Of a DNA stretch of 24,226 nucleotides, positions 1-7,804 are shown one piece after another. Under the pieces are notes generated by a model. The model was not told the origin of the DNA and did no database searches. It saw only the letters and a list, made by a program, of their open reading frames with translations. The DNA is from JAENVT01 sp031424145 (GTDB taxonomy: Bacteria > Actinomycetota > Acidimicrobiia > Acidimicrobiales > Ilumatobacteraceae). The stretch covers positions 1 to 24,226 of the forward strand of contig JANPGV010000042.1 of assembly GCA_031424145.1 (NCBI GenBank), given 5' to 3'. The position numbers were made by a program, and so were the translations under genes. Each line of letters starts with the position of its first letter. Position 1 is the stretch's first letter.

Positions 1-411
1 GGTGACCGGGATGAACTCGACATCGAACGGCCCGATCATCCGCCGCTCGCCGTCGCGGACGACGATGAGATTCGTCTTGCCCAACAATCCGGCTTCTTCG
101 ATGCGGTTGCGAGCCAGGCCGAGCGTGACGGCGGAGCCGAAGATCGGGAAGCTCAACTCGCGTAAGAGGTAGTGGAGCGCGCCGACGTGGTCTTCGTGAC
201 CGTGCGTCGCGACGACGCCTTCGATCCTGGCGGCGTTCTCGCGCAGCCAGGTGAAGTCCGGCAGCACCAGGTCGATGCCGTGCATGTCGGCGTCGGGGAA
301 CATCAACCCGCAATCGATCAACAACACCCGACCCTGCTGCTCGATGGCCATGCAATTTCGGCCGATCTCCCCGAGCCCGCCCAGGAAGACCACGCGAACG
401 GGGTCAGCCAT
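1..411 (-). CDS. rnj: Ribonuclease J, N-terminal part (cut by window edge)
   Basis: This is the N-terminal 137 residues of a beta-CASP metallo-beta-lactamase ribonuclease, which processes and degrades RNA in the cytoplasm using two zinc ions. The protein opens with the typical RNase J start, in which GGLGEIGRN (11-19) is followed by IDCG. The zinc-binding motif HGHEDH is at residues 70-75 (H70, H72, D74, H75). The rest of the lactamase domain, the beta-CASP domain and the C-terminal domain lie outside the window. The ATG at 411 starts 15 nt after the dapA stop. The dapA-rnj order is common in actinobacteria and implies co-transcription from the dapA promoter. No Shine-Dalgarno sequence is visible in the 15-nt gap, so translational coupling is possible. 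Family assignment is firm; the exact start is likely but not proven. Confidence 0.93.
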   Translation of the reverse strand, partial: MADPVRVVFLGGLGEIGRNCMAIEQQGRVLLIDCGLMFPDADMHGIDLVLPDFTWLRENAARIEGVVATHGHEDHVGALHYLLRELSFPIFGSAVTLGLARNRIEEAGLLGKTNLIVVRDGERRMIGPFDVEFIPVT

Positions 412-426
412 CAGCAGGCACGGCGA

Positions 427-1338
427 TCACATCGGGCGGTCGGGAAATGCATCTCTCCATCGTTGCAGGTTGGCCCACACCTCTGGGGCACGCTCTTCGA
501 CGAAGGCGGGTGCATCGCCCATCGGAAGCCTTGCCTGCCCGACAGGTATGCCCAGGTGGCGCATCATCGTCTTGGTCGGGATCGGGTTGGGTGCGTCGTC
601 GCCCGTTTCGAAGGCAAAGCTCTCCAACATCCGGCTGTTGACCAGGCGAGCGCCCTCGGTATCGCCCTTCTCCCAGAGGTCGAACATCTCTTGGTGATCC
701 TCACCGGTCCAATGAGTCGCCACGCCGACGGTGCCGACGATTCCGCTGGCCAGCAACGGAAGGGTCATCACGTCGTCTCCGCTGTAGGCCTGGCATCCGG
801 TGGGCATGGAGCTGATCAATGCGGCCGTCTCGCCCGGATTGGCCGCCGCGTCTTTGAGTGCCACGATGTTCGGAACCTCGCGGAACAGCTTCAGCAGGGT
901 CGCGGTGTTGATCTTCCGCCCCGTTCGGATGGGGATGTCGTAGACCATGACCGGCAGGTCGGTGGCGGCGGCGATGGCGCGCATGTGGCCTTCGATGCCT
1001 GCCTGGGACGGCCGGTTGTAGTACGGGCACACGGCCAGGACGCCGGCGGCGCCCAACGCCATTGCCTCGCGCGTGAGGTGGACGGAATGGCGCGTGTCAT
1101 TGGTTCCCGTGCCGGCGATGACCGGGATGGTCACCGCTTCGATGACCGCTGCGAACAACGACAGGCGCTCGTTGTCATCTAGCGTGGGCGCCTCGCCCGT
1201 CGTGCCGGCCAGCACGAGACCATCGTTGCCATGGTCTTGGAGGTATCGAGCGAGCACCTTGGCGGTGTCGAGATCGAGCGCACCATCGTTGTCGAATGGG
1301 GTGACCATCGCGCTGAGCACGCGTCCGAATCGAGCCAT
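427..1338 (-). CDS. dapA: 4-hydroxy-tetrahydrodipicolinate synthase
   Basis: DapA condenses pyruvate with L-aspartate-4-semialdehyde, the first committed step of lysine and diaminopimelate synthesis. The 303-residue length is normal for the family. Visible motifs are GTTGE (T46/T47), the PYYNRP motif with Y107, the YDIP segment with catalytic Y133, R139, and the Schiff-base lysine K162 in VALKDA, followed by SGDD (187-190). The open frame runs upstream to 1995, but family homology begins at the methionine at 1338 (MARFGRVLSAMVTPF). A TACGAT -10 box ends 7 nt before that ATG, so I take 1338 as the start and infer a leaderless mRNA. The gene precedes rnj on the same strand and is divergent from a metallo-hydrolase gene 45 bp away. 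Housekeeping function is certain at family level. Confidence 0.96.
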   Translation of the reverse strand: MARFGRVLSAMVTPFDNDGALDLDTAKVLARYLQDHGNDGLVLAGTTGEAPTLDDNERLSLFAAVIEAVTIPVIAGTGTNDTRHSVHLTREAMALGAAGVLAVCPYYNRPSQAGIEGHMRAIAAATDLPVMVYDIPIRTGRKINTATLLKLFREVPNIVALKDAAANPGETAALISSMPTGCQAYSGDDVMTLPLLASGIVGTVGVATHWTGEDHQEMFDLWEKGDTEGARLVNSRMLESFAFETGDDAPNPIPTKTMMRHLGIPVGQARLPMGDAPAFVEERAPEVWANLQRWRDAFPDRPM

Positions 1339-1345
1339 GAGCGCA

Positions 1346-1351
1346 ATCGTA
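1346..1351 (-). promoter_or_regulatory. -10 box of dapA (leaderless)
   Basis: On the minus strand TACGAT lies 7 nt before the dapA ATG. Transcription would start at or next to the A of the start codon. No Shine-Dalgarno sequence is present, and no clear -35 box is seen. The same TACGAT with the same 7-nt spacing precedes the methyltransferase gene at 2924. Confidence 0.55.
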
Positions 1352-1371
1352 GATGACGTGCGCGGCCGGGT

Positions 1372-1377
1372 TACGGT
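1372..1377 (+). promoter_or_regulatory. -10 box of the metallo-hydrolase gene (leaderless)
   Basis: TACGGT lies 6 nt before the ATG at 1384, and no ribosome-binding site is seen between. With the dapA -10 box this makes a compact 45-bp divergent promoter region in which both transcripts would begin at or near their start codons. Confidence 0.45.
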
Positions 1378-1383
1378 CGGTTC

Positions 1384-2139
1384 ATGAAGCTGTGGGCGTT
1401 GCGGTGCGGCGACTTGCGCACCGACATCGGTGGTCTGCTGGGCGCGGACCAACGCGGCGTGATAGGCGACGTTCCCGTGATGTGCTTCGCGATCGACTCG
1501 GGCGATGGCGTGCTGGTCTTCGACACCGGCATCCACGAAGCATGTTGCGGTCCGGATCCCGCGTCCCATTTCGGTTTCATGCTGTCGATGTTCGAGATCC
1601 GCTGCCCGCGCCACGCGTTGGTAGACGAGCGTCTGCGCCAGGCGGGCTACGCCGTCGACGACGTGCGCTGGGTGGTCAACTCGCATCTCCACTTCGACCA
1701 CGCCGGCCGCAATGGTGCATTTCCTGCGGCGCGGCAATATGTGCGCGCACGCGAACTGGCATGGGCGGAAGGCGTGTCGAAGAAGCCCAGCGGAGTTCTT
1801 CCGGGCGACCTTGCCGAGCTCGTCGTCGAACCGTGGGACTACGAGGACCAGTTCGAGCTGATGCCGGGGTTGACGCTGATCTCGGCCCCGGGGCACACGC
1901 CAGGTCATCAGGCGCTGCTCGTGTCGTTCGCGGACGGTCGCAGGTTCGTCTGCGTGGGCGACGCCGCATACACGTTGCAAGCCGTGGTCGAGCACCGACC
2001 AACCGGCCGACCGTCCAACGTCGACCAGGCGGAAGCCAGCCTTCGATTGTTGACCTCACTCGACGCCGAGATCCTCACTTCTCACGACATCGAACAGTGG
2101 CGAGAGGTCAGCGACGCGGCTCTAGTTCACGCGGCCTGA
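1384..2139 (+). CDS. MBL-fold metallo-hydrolase (lactonase-like)
   Basis: A 251-residue metallo-beta-lactamase-fold hydrolase. The dinuclear metal site is complete: HLHFDH at 101-106, H171 in the GHTPGH segment (170-175), D193 in GDAAY, and H234. The spacing and the HxHxDH plus GHTPGH pattern resemble N-acyl homoserine lactone lactonases and related small-molecule lactonases and esterases. The substrate cannot be read from sequence, and a general hydrolase or glyoxalase II-like role is equally possible. There is no signal peptide, so it should be cytoplasmic. The ATG at 1384 agrees with a -10 box 6 nt upstream. The gene is divergent from dapA and ends in a 13-bp tail-to-tail overlap with the methyltransferase gene on the other strand. 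Confidence 0.88.
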   Translation: MKLWALRCGDLRTDIGGLLGADQRGVIGDVPVMCFAIDSGDGVLVFDTGIHEACCGPDPASHFGFMLSMFEIRCPRHALVDERLRQAGYAVDDVRWVVNSHLHFDHAGRNGAFPAARQYVRARELAWAEGVSKKPSGVLPGDLAELVVEPWDYEDQFELMPGLTLISAPGHTPGHQALLVSFADGRRFVCVGDAAYTLQAVVEHRPTGRPSNVDQAEASLRLLTSLDAEILTSHDIEQWREVSDAALVHAA

Positions 2140-2924
2140 CCCGGCAATCTGGCCCACATGAGGATTCGGCGGAACGGGAAGAAGTGCGGCCGGTGGTCGC
2201 CGAGGACCTCGAGCAACTCCGTCTCGTAGGCGGCGACAAAGGGTTCGAACTCTGCGGGATGGAGGCACTTCTCGAAACGGGTCAGCGTCGTGCCGCGCAC
2301 CCACTCGACCACGTCGCGGCTGGACGGCAGCACGTGCGGATAGACCTGCAGTCGAACATGCTGTCGTTCGAAGCCGAGGTCATAAAGGGCTTGGGCGTAC
2401 TCCTCCGGCTCCAACACGTAGGCCTCGACAGGGTCGATCGGCGGACCACTCGGGCCGAACAACGAGCGATATGGCTCGCGCTCGGCGATGCGGCGGGCGA
2501 CCACGTGCGCGGGCATCGCCGCATTTGCAGGAACCTGGATGGCGATCTGGCCGCCTGGGCGCAACGCAGCGGCCCATCTCGTCATCACGTCGATGTGATC
2601 AGGCACCCACTGCAAGCTGGCGGCCGCCAGGACGAGATCGAAGTCGGCAGGCGACTTCCATGCGCCGATGTCGCCATGCCGGAACGACACTGAATCAGAG
2701 GTGTGCTCGACGGCTCTGTCCAGCATCGCCTGCGAGTTGTCGATGCCGATCATCTCGCCGACGTCGAACTGCTGAGCCGCCAGCGCCGTCAACTCCCCTG
2801 GCCCGCACCCGAGATCTACGGCTCGTTCGATGGACCCCGGCTCGATCAACGCCAGCAGATCATGAAAGGGCTGGGCGCGTTCGGTGGCGAACCGGCGATA
2901 TTGCTCGGGATTCCAGTCAGGCAT
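2127..2924 (-). CDS. tam: Trans-aconitate 2-methyltransferase-like SAM methyltransferase
   Basis: A 265-residue class I SAM-dependent methyltransferase. Its N-terminus, WNPEQYRRFATER (4-16), is the hallmark start of the Tam family. It is followed by the SAM-binding DLGCGPG (37-43), the acidic loop GIDNS (60-64) and ASLQWVPDH (102-110). These closely follow E. coli Tam, which monomethylates trans-aconitate to relieve inhibition of aconitase. The length is slightly above the 252 residues of the E. coli protein. The substrate is inferred only from similarity. The 3' end overlaps the metallo-hydrolase gene by 13 bp tail to tail. Upstream lies a promoter with a TTGACA -35 box and a pair of 9-bp direct repeats; no Shine-Dalgarno sequence is present. 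The gntR gene is divergent, 111 bp away. Confidence 0.8.
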   Translation of the reverse strand: MPDWNPEQYRRFATERAQPFHDLLALIEPGSIERAVDLGCGPGELTALAAQQFDVGEMIGIDNSQAMLDRAVEHTSDSVSFRHGDIGAWKSPADFDLVLAAASLQWVPDHIDVMTRWAAALRPGGQIAIQVPANAAMPAHVVARRIAEREPYRSLFGPSGPPIDPVEAYVLEPEEYAQALYDLGFERQHVRLQVYPHVLPSSRDVVEWVRGTTLTRFEKCLHPAEFEPFVAAYETELLEVLGDHRPHFFPFRRILMWARLPGQAA

Positions 2925-2925
2925 G

Positions 2926-2945
2926 ACTTGTATCGTACTTGTATC
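2926..2945. repeat. Tandem 9-bp direct repeat over the tam-like promoter
   Basis: ACTTGTATC occurs at 2926-2934 and again at 2937-2945, an 11-bp pitch of about one helical turn. The pair covers the -10 box and transcription start of the methyltransferase gene. This is suitable placement for a regulator binding on one DNA face, but no regulator can be named. Confidence 0.6.
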
Positions 2946-2962
2946 TAATCGTCCGCTGTCAA
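2932..2962 (-). promoter_or_regulatory. tam: Promoter of the tam-like gene (leaderless)
   Basis: On the minus strand a perfect TTGACA (-35, 2957-2962) is followed after 19 bp by TACGAT (-10, 2932-2937), with 7 nt to the ATG. The spacer is slightly long. The start site would fall on or next to the start codon, consistent with the absence of a ribosome-binding site. Confidence 0.55.
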
Positions 2963-3001
2963 GGTTCTCCCCATGCGCTGACGCGTCTCGTCATCGCATA
3001 T

Positions 3002-3018
3002 GGTCTGACAACCAGACC
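3002..3018 (+). promoter_or_regulatory. Predicted GntR operator, autoregulatory site
   Basis: GGTCTGACAACCAGACC forms, with one flanking base on each side (3001-3019), an inverted repeat with TGGTCTG arms and a 5-bp centre. It matches 14 of 17 positions of the motif found at 15557, 15681 and 20884, with the same centre. It ends 17 nt before the gntR ATG and overlaps a TATGGT sequence (2999-3004) that could serve as the -10 box. A dimeric FadR-type repressor bound here would block its own operon. The assignment to the adjacent gntR product is inference. Confidence 0.75.
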
Positions 3019-3035
3019 AGGCGCGAGGAGGCCAC

Positions 3036-3755
3036 ATGACGAGTATCCCGTTTGCGCCTGTCAAGCGGCGGACCGTCTCCTCGGAGATACGGGCCCAACT
3101 GCTCGAGGCGATACGCACCGGCGAGCTGGAACCCGGAAGCCCTGTGCCTGCGGAGCGGCAACTGTGCGAGCAGTTCGGTGTTGCTCGCACGTCGGTACGC
3201 GAGGCCATCCAGGGCCTGACCGCGTCGGGCTACCTCGAGCGGCGCGGCAACCGACCCGTCGTCGCCGAACGGCTTCCCGAGATCCGCCTCACGGGCAGTT
3301 CGGCCACGCTCGACGAACGAAAGGCCCTCGTGCGCCAACTGTTCGAAGTACGGCGCACGATCGAGCCAGCGATGTCGGAGCTCGCCGCCCGCCGCGCCTC
3401 ACCCACCGAACGCGCCGACATCGCCCAATTAGCGGCACGATCGACAGACCAGCTCGACGAGTTCCGAACGATCGACCGCGGCTTTCACACGGCGATCTCC
3501 AGGGCTTGCGGCAACCCGTTGCTGCAGGAGGTCTATGGCAAGACGCTCGCCGCGTTGTTCGACTCGGGCGAGCTCGCCTCGCTGCTGTACGCCGAGATCA
3601 ACAGACGTCAGGTCGCTGACATCATCGCTTCGTCAACAGCCGCCCACCGAGCCATCGCAGACGCGCTGGTCGCCGGCCGTCGGAAGGCCACCATCACTGC
3701 AGTGCAGGGCCACCTCGACGACGTCGAACGCCGCATGATCGACCAACTGTTGTGA
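3036..3755 (+). CDS. FadR-subfamily GntR transcriptional regulator
   Basis: A 239-residue repressor-type regulator. An N-terminal winged helix-turn-helix (about 11-77, recognition region PAERQLCEQFGVARTSVRE) is followed by an all-helical FCD ligand-binding domain (about 95-235). The FCD metal-site residues D147, H151, H204 and H226 are all in place, typical of regulators that sense small carboxylates or related metabolites through a bound metal. The start at 3036 has a strong Shine-Dalgarno sequence (GAGGAGG, 3025-3031). It is the first gene of an operon with cupin, hyuA, hyuB, CoA ligase and Rieske genes. A palindromic operator lies just upstream and near-identical copies lie in front of other gene sets in the window, so it is probably the local pathway repressor. 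The effector is unknown. Confidence 0.93.
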   Translation: MTSIPFAPVKRRTVSSEIRAQLLEAIRTGELEPGSPVPAERQLCEQFGVARTSVREAIQGLTASGYLERRGNRPVVAERLPEIRLTGSSATLDERKALVRQLFEVRRTIEPAMSELAARRASPTERADIAQLAARSTDQLDEFRTIDRGFHTAISRACGNPLLQEVYGKTLAALFDSGELASLLYAEINRRQVADIIASSTAAHRAIADALVAGRRKATITAVQGHLDDVERRMIDQLL

Positions 3756-3766
3756 GAGGACAGCCG

Positions 3767-4147
3767 ATGGATCTGACCAACCAGTACTGCTACTTCTACG
3801 ACGAGGCCGAGTTCAACGAGACCGACCGGCCGGGATTCCGCCGCAGGGTGATCACGGGCGATCTCCTGCAGCTCTGCTTCTGGCGGATCACCGGCGGGGC
3901 AACAGGGTCCTTCCTGCATCATCACGTCGATCAGGAGCAGCTCGGCATCGTCGTGCGCGGCAAGCTCGACTTCCGCATCGGCGAGCCCGATCACGACGCG
4001 CGAACGGTGCTCGGGCCTGGCGAGATCTATCTGGCGCCACGTGCGGTGTGGCACGGCGACAGCGTCTTCGTCGGTGACGACGAGCTGAACGAGGTCTGGA
4101 TCCTCGACGTGTTCGCACCACCACGAGATGACCTGCGCAATGGCTGA
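3767..4147 (+). CDS. Small single-domain cupin protein
   Basis: A 126-residue cupin. Motif 1 is seen as HHH at 51-53 followed by E57 and the glycine of VVRGKLDF. Motif 2 is seen as GEIYLAPRAVWHG with H96. The metal-binding set (two histidines, one glutamate, a third histidine) therefore looks intact. Small cupins of this type can be enzymes (isomerases, dioxygenases, lyases) or metabolite-binding proteins, and no specific reaction can be assigned. A GTG overlapping the gntR stop would give five extra residues. I chose the ATG at 3767 because GAGAGGA (3754-3760) sits 6 nt upstream. It overlaps hyuA by 8 bp, so it is translated as part of the hydantoinase operon and probably helps to process the same substrate. 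Confidence 0.85.
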   Translation: MDLTNQYCYFYDEAEFNETDRPGFRRRVITGDLLQLCFWRITGGATGSFLHHHVDQEQLGIVVRGKLDFRIGEPDHDARTVLGPGEIYLAPRAVWHGDSVFVGDDELNEVWILDVFAPPRDDLRNG

Positions 4148-6233
4148 GGATTCGGCATCGGCCGACTGGCGACTTGCGGTCGACATCGGCGGCACGTTCA
4201 CCGACGTCGTCCTGATCAACGCCGCCACCGGTCGTGTGATCGTCGACAAGACGCTGACAACACCTGCCGCGCCACTCGACGGCGTTCGCACCGGAGTGCG
4301 CCAGCTCCTGCTGAAGGCCGGCGTTCGGCCCGCAGAGATCACAGCCCCCATCGTCCACGCCACCACGCTCATCACCAACTCGTTGATCGAGGGCAAGATC
4401 GGCCGGGCGGGGATGGTCACCACGCTCGGCTTCGGCGACACGATGCTGATCCGCGACGAGCACCGCTACGACATGTACGACTTGCAGATCGAGTTCCTGA
4501 GCCCTCCCATACCTCGCGACCGTGTCGTCGAGATCGCCGAACGCACGAACCCGCTGGGAGACGTGATCGAGGTCCCGTCGGCTGCCGAAATCGACGCGAT
4601 CGCGACGGCGCTGCGCGAGGCCGAAGTCGAGTCCGTCGGCGTCTGCCTCATCAACGCCTACGCAAACCCTTCCAACGAGCGGATCATCGCCGAACACCTC
4701 CGTCGCGAGCTCGGCGTGCCGGTGTGCATCTCCGCGGAGATCTCGCCGCAGATCCGTGAATACCCGCGCATGATCACCACCGCCTGCAACGCAGCGACAA
4801 TGCCGGTCATCGGCCCGTACCTCGACGAGCTGCAGAAGTGGTTGGCAGCGGAAGGGTTCGGCGGAGCGGTGCTGATGATGTTGTCGAACGGCGGTGTGGT
4901 CTCCGCCGACGACGCTGCACGCGCTCCGATTCGTCTTGTCGAGAGTGGGCCGGCCGCTGGCGCCCTGGCCGGCAGTTGGTTCGCCCGTCGTCTCGGCGAG
5001 GATCGCTTGCTCTGTTTCGACATGGGTGGCACCACGGCCAAGTCATGCCTCATCGTCAGAGGCGAGCCCGAGGTCACCAACACGTTCGAAGTGGCTCGGA
5101 TCTACCGTTTCAAGAAGGGGTCCGGCTTCCCGGTCTCGGTTCCATCGGTCGACCTCGTCGAGATAGGCGCCGGCGGCGGCAGCCTTGCCCGCATCGACGA
5201 ACTTGGTCTGTTGAAGGTGGGTCCCGAATCCTCCGGCGCCGACCCAGGCCCCGCCTGCTACGGACGTGGTGGCACCCGTGCTGCCGTCACCGACGCCGAC
5301 CTCGCGCTCGGCATGCTCGACGCCGGTTACTTCCTGGGCGGCGACATGAAGCTCGATCTCGCCGCCAACGATGCGGCGCTGCAATCGATCGCTGGTCAAC
5401 TCGGCCTGCCCGCCAGCGATACAGCGGCCGGCATCCACGAGCTCGTCAACCAGAACATGGCGGCGGCGGCACGCATGCACGCGGTCGAACAAGGCGAGGA
5501 CCTTCGTGGTGTCACGCTGCTGGCGTTCGGTGGCGCAGGCCCGATCCATGCGTGCGGCGTCGCCGAGTTGCTCGATTCGCCGCGGGTGATCTTCCCGGTC
5601 AACGCCAGCGTGCTCAGCGCGTTCGGCACTCTCGTCTCGCCCGTGCGCATCGACCTCGCACGCTCCATGGTCAGGTCTCTCGCGGCCATCTCGCACGCGG
5701 AACGCGACGCGCTGCTCGACGACCTGCGCGAGGAAGGTCGACGCGTCCTGGCCGCGGCCGGCGTGCCGGCCGACCGCATCCGCTTCCGCTACGGGATCGA
5801 CGCGCGCTACCTAGGGCAGGGCAACGAACTGACGATCTGGGTGGGCGACGGCGACCGATGGCCGGTCACGGACCAGGAGATCGTCGACCATTTCGAACGC
5901 GACTATCGGCGCACCTACGGCCTCACCATTCCCGACGTCACCGTCGAGGCGGTCACCTGGCGCCTTTCTGCATATGCCAACGCCGACACAGTCGAGCCCG
6001 TCGTCGAAGTGGGCGCCGATCACGGGCGCCCGCACACGATTCGATCCGTCCGCTTCGACCGGATGGCTGCGGCTCTAGAGACGCCCGTCTACCGCCGCGT
6101 CGATCTCGGCAAGGGTCAGCGCCTGGTTGGCCCGGCAATCGTGGAAGAACGAGAGACCACTGCGGTGATCCGGCCGGGCTGGGCCGTCGAGGTAGCCGAC
6201 GACGGTTCGTTGGTTGCCGAGAGGAGCTTGTGA
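4140..6233 (+). CDS. hyuA: Hydantoinase/oxoprolinase subunit A (ATP-dependent)
   Basis: A 697-residue HyuA-type subunit of the ATP-dependent hydantoinase/5-oxoprolinase/acetophenone carboxylase family. The N-terminal phosphate-binding motif DIGGTFTD (15-22) is followed by the ASKHA-type elements SGPAAGALAG (about 268-277) and FDMGGTTAKS (about 291-300). Also present are DPGPACYGRGG and GGAGPIHACGVAELL, all highly typical. The subunit normally binds and hydrolyses ATP to activate a cyclic amide or ketone, with HyuB as partner. Family members act on N-methylhydantoin, 5-oxoproline, hydantoins, acetone or acetophenone, and sequence reading does not discriminate among them. The ATG at 4140 overlaps the cupin gene by 8 bp; an ATG at 4128 is an alternative. 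hyuB follows with a 1-bp overlap, supporting a stoichiometric complex. Confidence 0.93.
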   Translation: MAEDSASADWRLAVDIGGTFTDVVLINAATGRVIVDKTLTTPAAPLDGVRTGVRQLLLKAGVRPAEITAPIVHATTLITNSLIEGKIGRAGMVTTLGFGDTMLIRDEHRYDMYDLQIEFLSPPIPRDRVVEIAERTNPLGDVIEVPSAAEIDAIATALREAEVESVGVCLINAYANPSNERIIAEHLRRELGVPVCISAEISPQIREYPRMITTACNAATMPVIGPYLDELQKWLAAEGFGGAVLMMLSNGGVVSADDAARAPIRLVESGPAAGALAGSWFARRLGEDRLLCFDMGGTTAKSCLIVRGEPEVTNTFEVARIYRFKKGSGFPVSVPSVDLVEIGAGGGSLARIDELGLLKVGPESSGADPGPACYGRGGTRAAVTDADLALGMLDAGYFLGGDMKLDLAANDAALQSIAGQLGLPASDTAAGIHELVNQNMAAAARMHAVEQGEDLRGVTLLAFGGAGPIHACGVAELLDSPRVIFPVNASVLSAFGTLVSPVRIDLARSMVRSLAAISHAERDALLDDLREEGRRVLAAAGVPADRIRFRYGIDARYLGQGNELTIWVGDGDRWPVTDQEIVDHFERDYRRTYGLTIPDVTVEAVTWRLSAYANADTVEPVVEVGADHGRPHTIRSVRFDRMAAALETPVYRRVDLGKGQRLVGPAIVEERETTAVIRPGWAVEVADDGSLVAERSL

Positions 6234-7804
6234 TGGCATTCGATCCGATCGAGCTGGAAGTGCTGTGGCAGAGCCTCATTGCCACGGTCAACGAACAGGC
6301 CAGGGCGCTGCAACGGGCCGCCTTCTCGCCGATCGTGCGCGAAGCCGGAGACCTTGCCAACGCCGTCTTCGATCAGCGCGGCCGGATGGTCGCCCAGGCC
6401 GTCACGGGCACACCGGGCCACATCAACTCACTGGCCCGCGCTGCAACCGCGGTACTCGACGAGTACCCGCCGGACTCGCTTGTCGAAGGCGACGTATTGA
6501 TCACCAATGATCCGTACAAGACCGCCGGCCAACTGCTCGACGTGACCGTGCTCTATCCAGTGTTCCGCGGCGGCAAGGCGATCGCGTTCTTCGGTTCCAC
6601 CATCCACCACACCGACGTCGGTGGCTACGGCATCGGTGCCGGCGCGCGCGACGTGTTCGAAGAGGGGCTGTGGATCCCGATCTGCAAGCTGATGAAGGCC
6701 GGCGCGCGCAACGACGACGTCTGGCGGTTCATCCTCAGCAACGTCCGCCAGCCTGACCACATGTCCGGCGACCTTCACGCCCAGATGGCGTCGGGAGAGG
6801 TCGGCGCACAACGGTTGCTCAGCTTGTGCACGCAGCACGGTCTCGACGACATCGAGGCCCTCGCCGATGAGATCATCGAGCGCAGCGAACTGGCCACACG
6901 CGCAACGATTCGGGAGCTACCTGCGGGCACCTATCGGGCCAGTGCCGAGCTCGATCTCGCAGACGGCAGCCGCATCGACATCGTCTGCGCCATCACGGTC
7001 GATCCCGAGCTCGGAGAGATCCTGGTCGACTACGAAGGCTCATCGGGCGCAAGCCCGTACGGCATCAACGTCGTCAAGAACTACACCCACGCATACACCA
7101 CGTTCGCGGTGCGATCGGTGCTGAACCCTGAGCTGCCGAACAACCACGGGAGCCTGGCGCCGATCAAGGTGGAGGCACCAATCGGGTCGATCGTGAATGC
7201 AGTGTCGCCGCAGCCATGCACCGCACGGCATGTCGTGGGCATGTTCCTTCCCAATGCGCTCCTCAAGGCGCTTGCCCAGATCAAGCCGGAGCAGGCGATG
7301 GCCGAGGGCAGTGGGGCGGTCTGGACGATGCAGGTTTCGGGCAACCACGACGACGGCCGACCGTTCATCACCGCGATGTTCACGTATGCCGGCGGCGTCG
7401 GCGCCCGAGCCCACAAGCCGGGCCTCTCGGCATGTTCCTACCCGACCGGCGTGGCCGCGGTCCCCGTCGAGGTCGTCGAGGCATCGGCACCGATCCGTTT
7501 CCACCGCAAATCGCTGCGCGCAGGAAGCGGGGGCGCGGGCCGGCAGATCGGCGGGATGGGTCAGACGGTCGAGTTCAGTGTCGACACGACGCGCCCGTGG
7601 CAGTTGAATGCGGTCACGTCACGACTGGCCATTCCACCGGAGGGCATCTTCGGTGGAGACGCCGGCGCCGCAGGATCCTTCACCGTCAACGGCGAGCCGG
7701 TGCGCACCCAGCAACGAATCACGCTGCAGCCCGACGACCGTGTCAGCCTGGAGCTGCCGGGGGGCGGCGGCTACGGCGCCGTCGAAGAACCACAACCAAC
7801 GTGA
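6233..7804 (+). CDS. hyuB: Hydantoinase/oxoprolinase subunit B
   Basis: A 523-residue HyuB-type subunit, the normal length for the stand-alone B subunit. The N-terminus, from DPIELEVLWQSL to REAGDLANAVFD, is diagnostic. The region TGTPGHINS, the HHTDVGG motif near residue 125 and the C-terminal glycine-rich LPGGGGYG also match the family. It should pair with HyuA for ATP-dependent opening of a cyclic amide or a related reaction. The start overlaps the hyuA stop in a TGATG arrangement, with AGAGGAG a few bases upstream. The CoA-ligase gene begins on a GTG that overlaps the hyuB stop by 4 bp. No separate small third subunit, as found in some carboxylases of the family, is present nearby. That favours a hydrolase over a carboxylase, but weakly. 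Confidence 0.93.
   Translation: MAFDPIELEVLWQSLIATVNEQARALQRAAFSPIVREAGDLANAVFDQRGRMVAQAVTGTPGHINSLARAATAVLDEYPPDSLVEGDVLITNDPYKTAGQLLDVTVLYPVFRGGKAIAFFGSTIHHTDVGGYGIGAGARDVFEEGLWIPICKLMKAGARNDDVWRFILSNVRQPDHMSGDLHAQMASGEVGAQRLLSLCTQHGLDDIEALADEIIERSELATRATIRELPAGTYRASAELDLADGSRIDIVCAITVDPELGEILVDYEGSSGASPYGINVVKNYTHAYTTFAVRSVLNPELPNNHGSLAPIKVEAPIGSIVNAVSPQPCTARHVVGMFLPNALLKALAQIKPEQAMAEGSGAVWTMQVSGNHDDGRPFITAMFTYAGGVGARAHKPGLSACSYPTGVAAVPVEVVEASAPIRFHRKSLRAGSGGAGRQIGGMGQTVEFSVDTTRPWQLNAVTSRLAIPPEGIFGGDAGAAGSFTVNGEPVRTQQRITLQPDDRVSLELPGGGGYGAVEEPQPT

Noticed and set aside
172..1182. Long plus-strand open frame over rnj and dapA (336 residues)
   Set aside because: It is a shadow frame of GC-rich coding DNA. 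The opposite strand encodes clear RNase J and DapA with intact catalytic motifs.
1339..1995. Upstream extension of the dapA reading frame to 522 residues
   Set aside because: The extra part has no family similarity, runs antisense to the metallo-hydrolase gene, and a -10 box sits just before the methionine at 1338.
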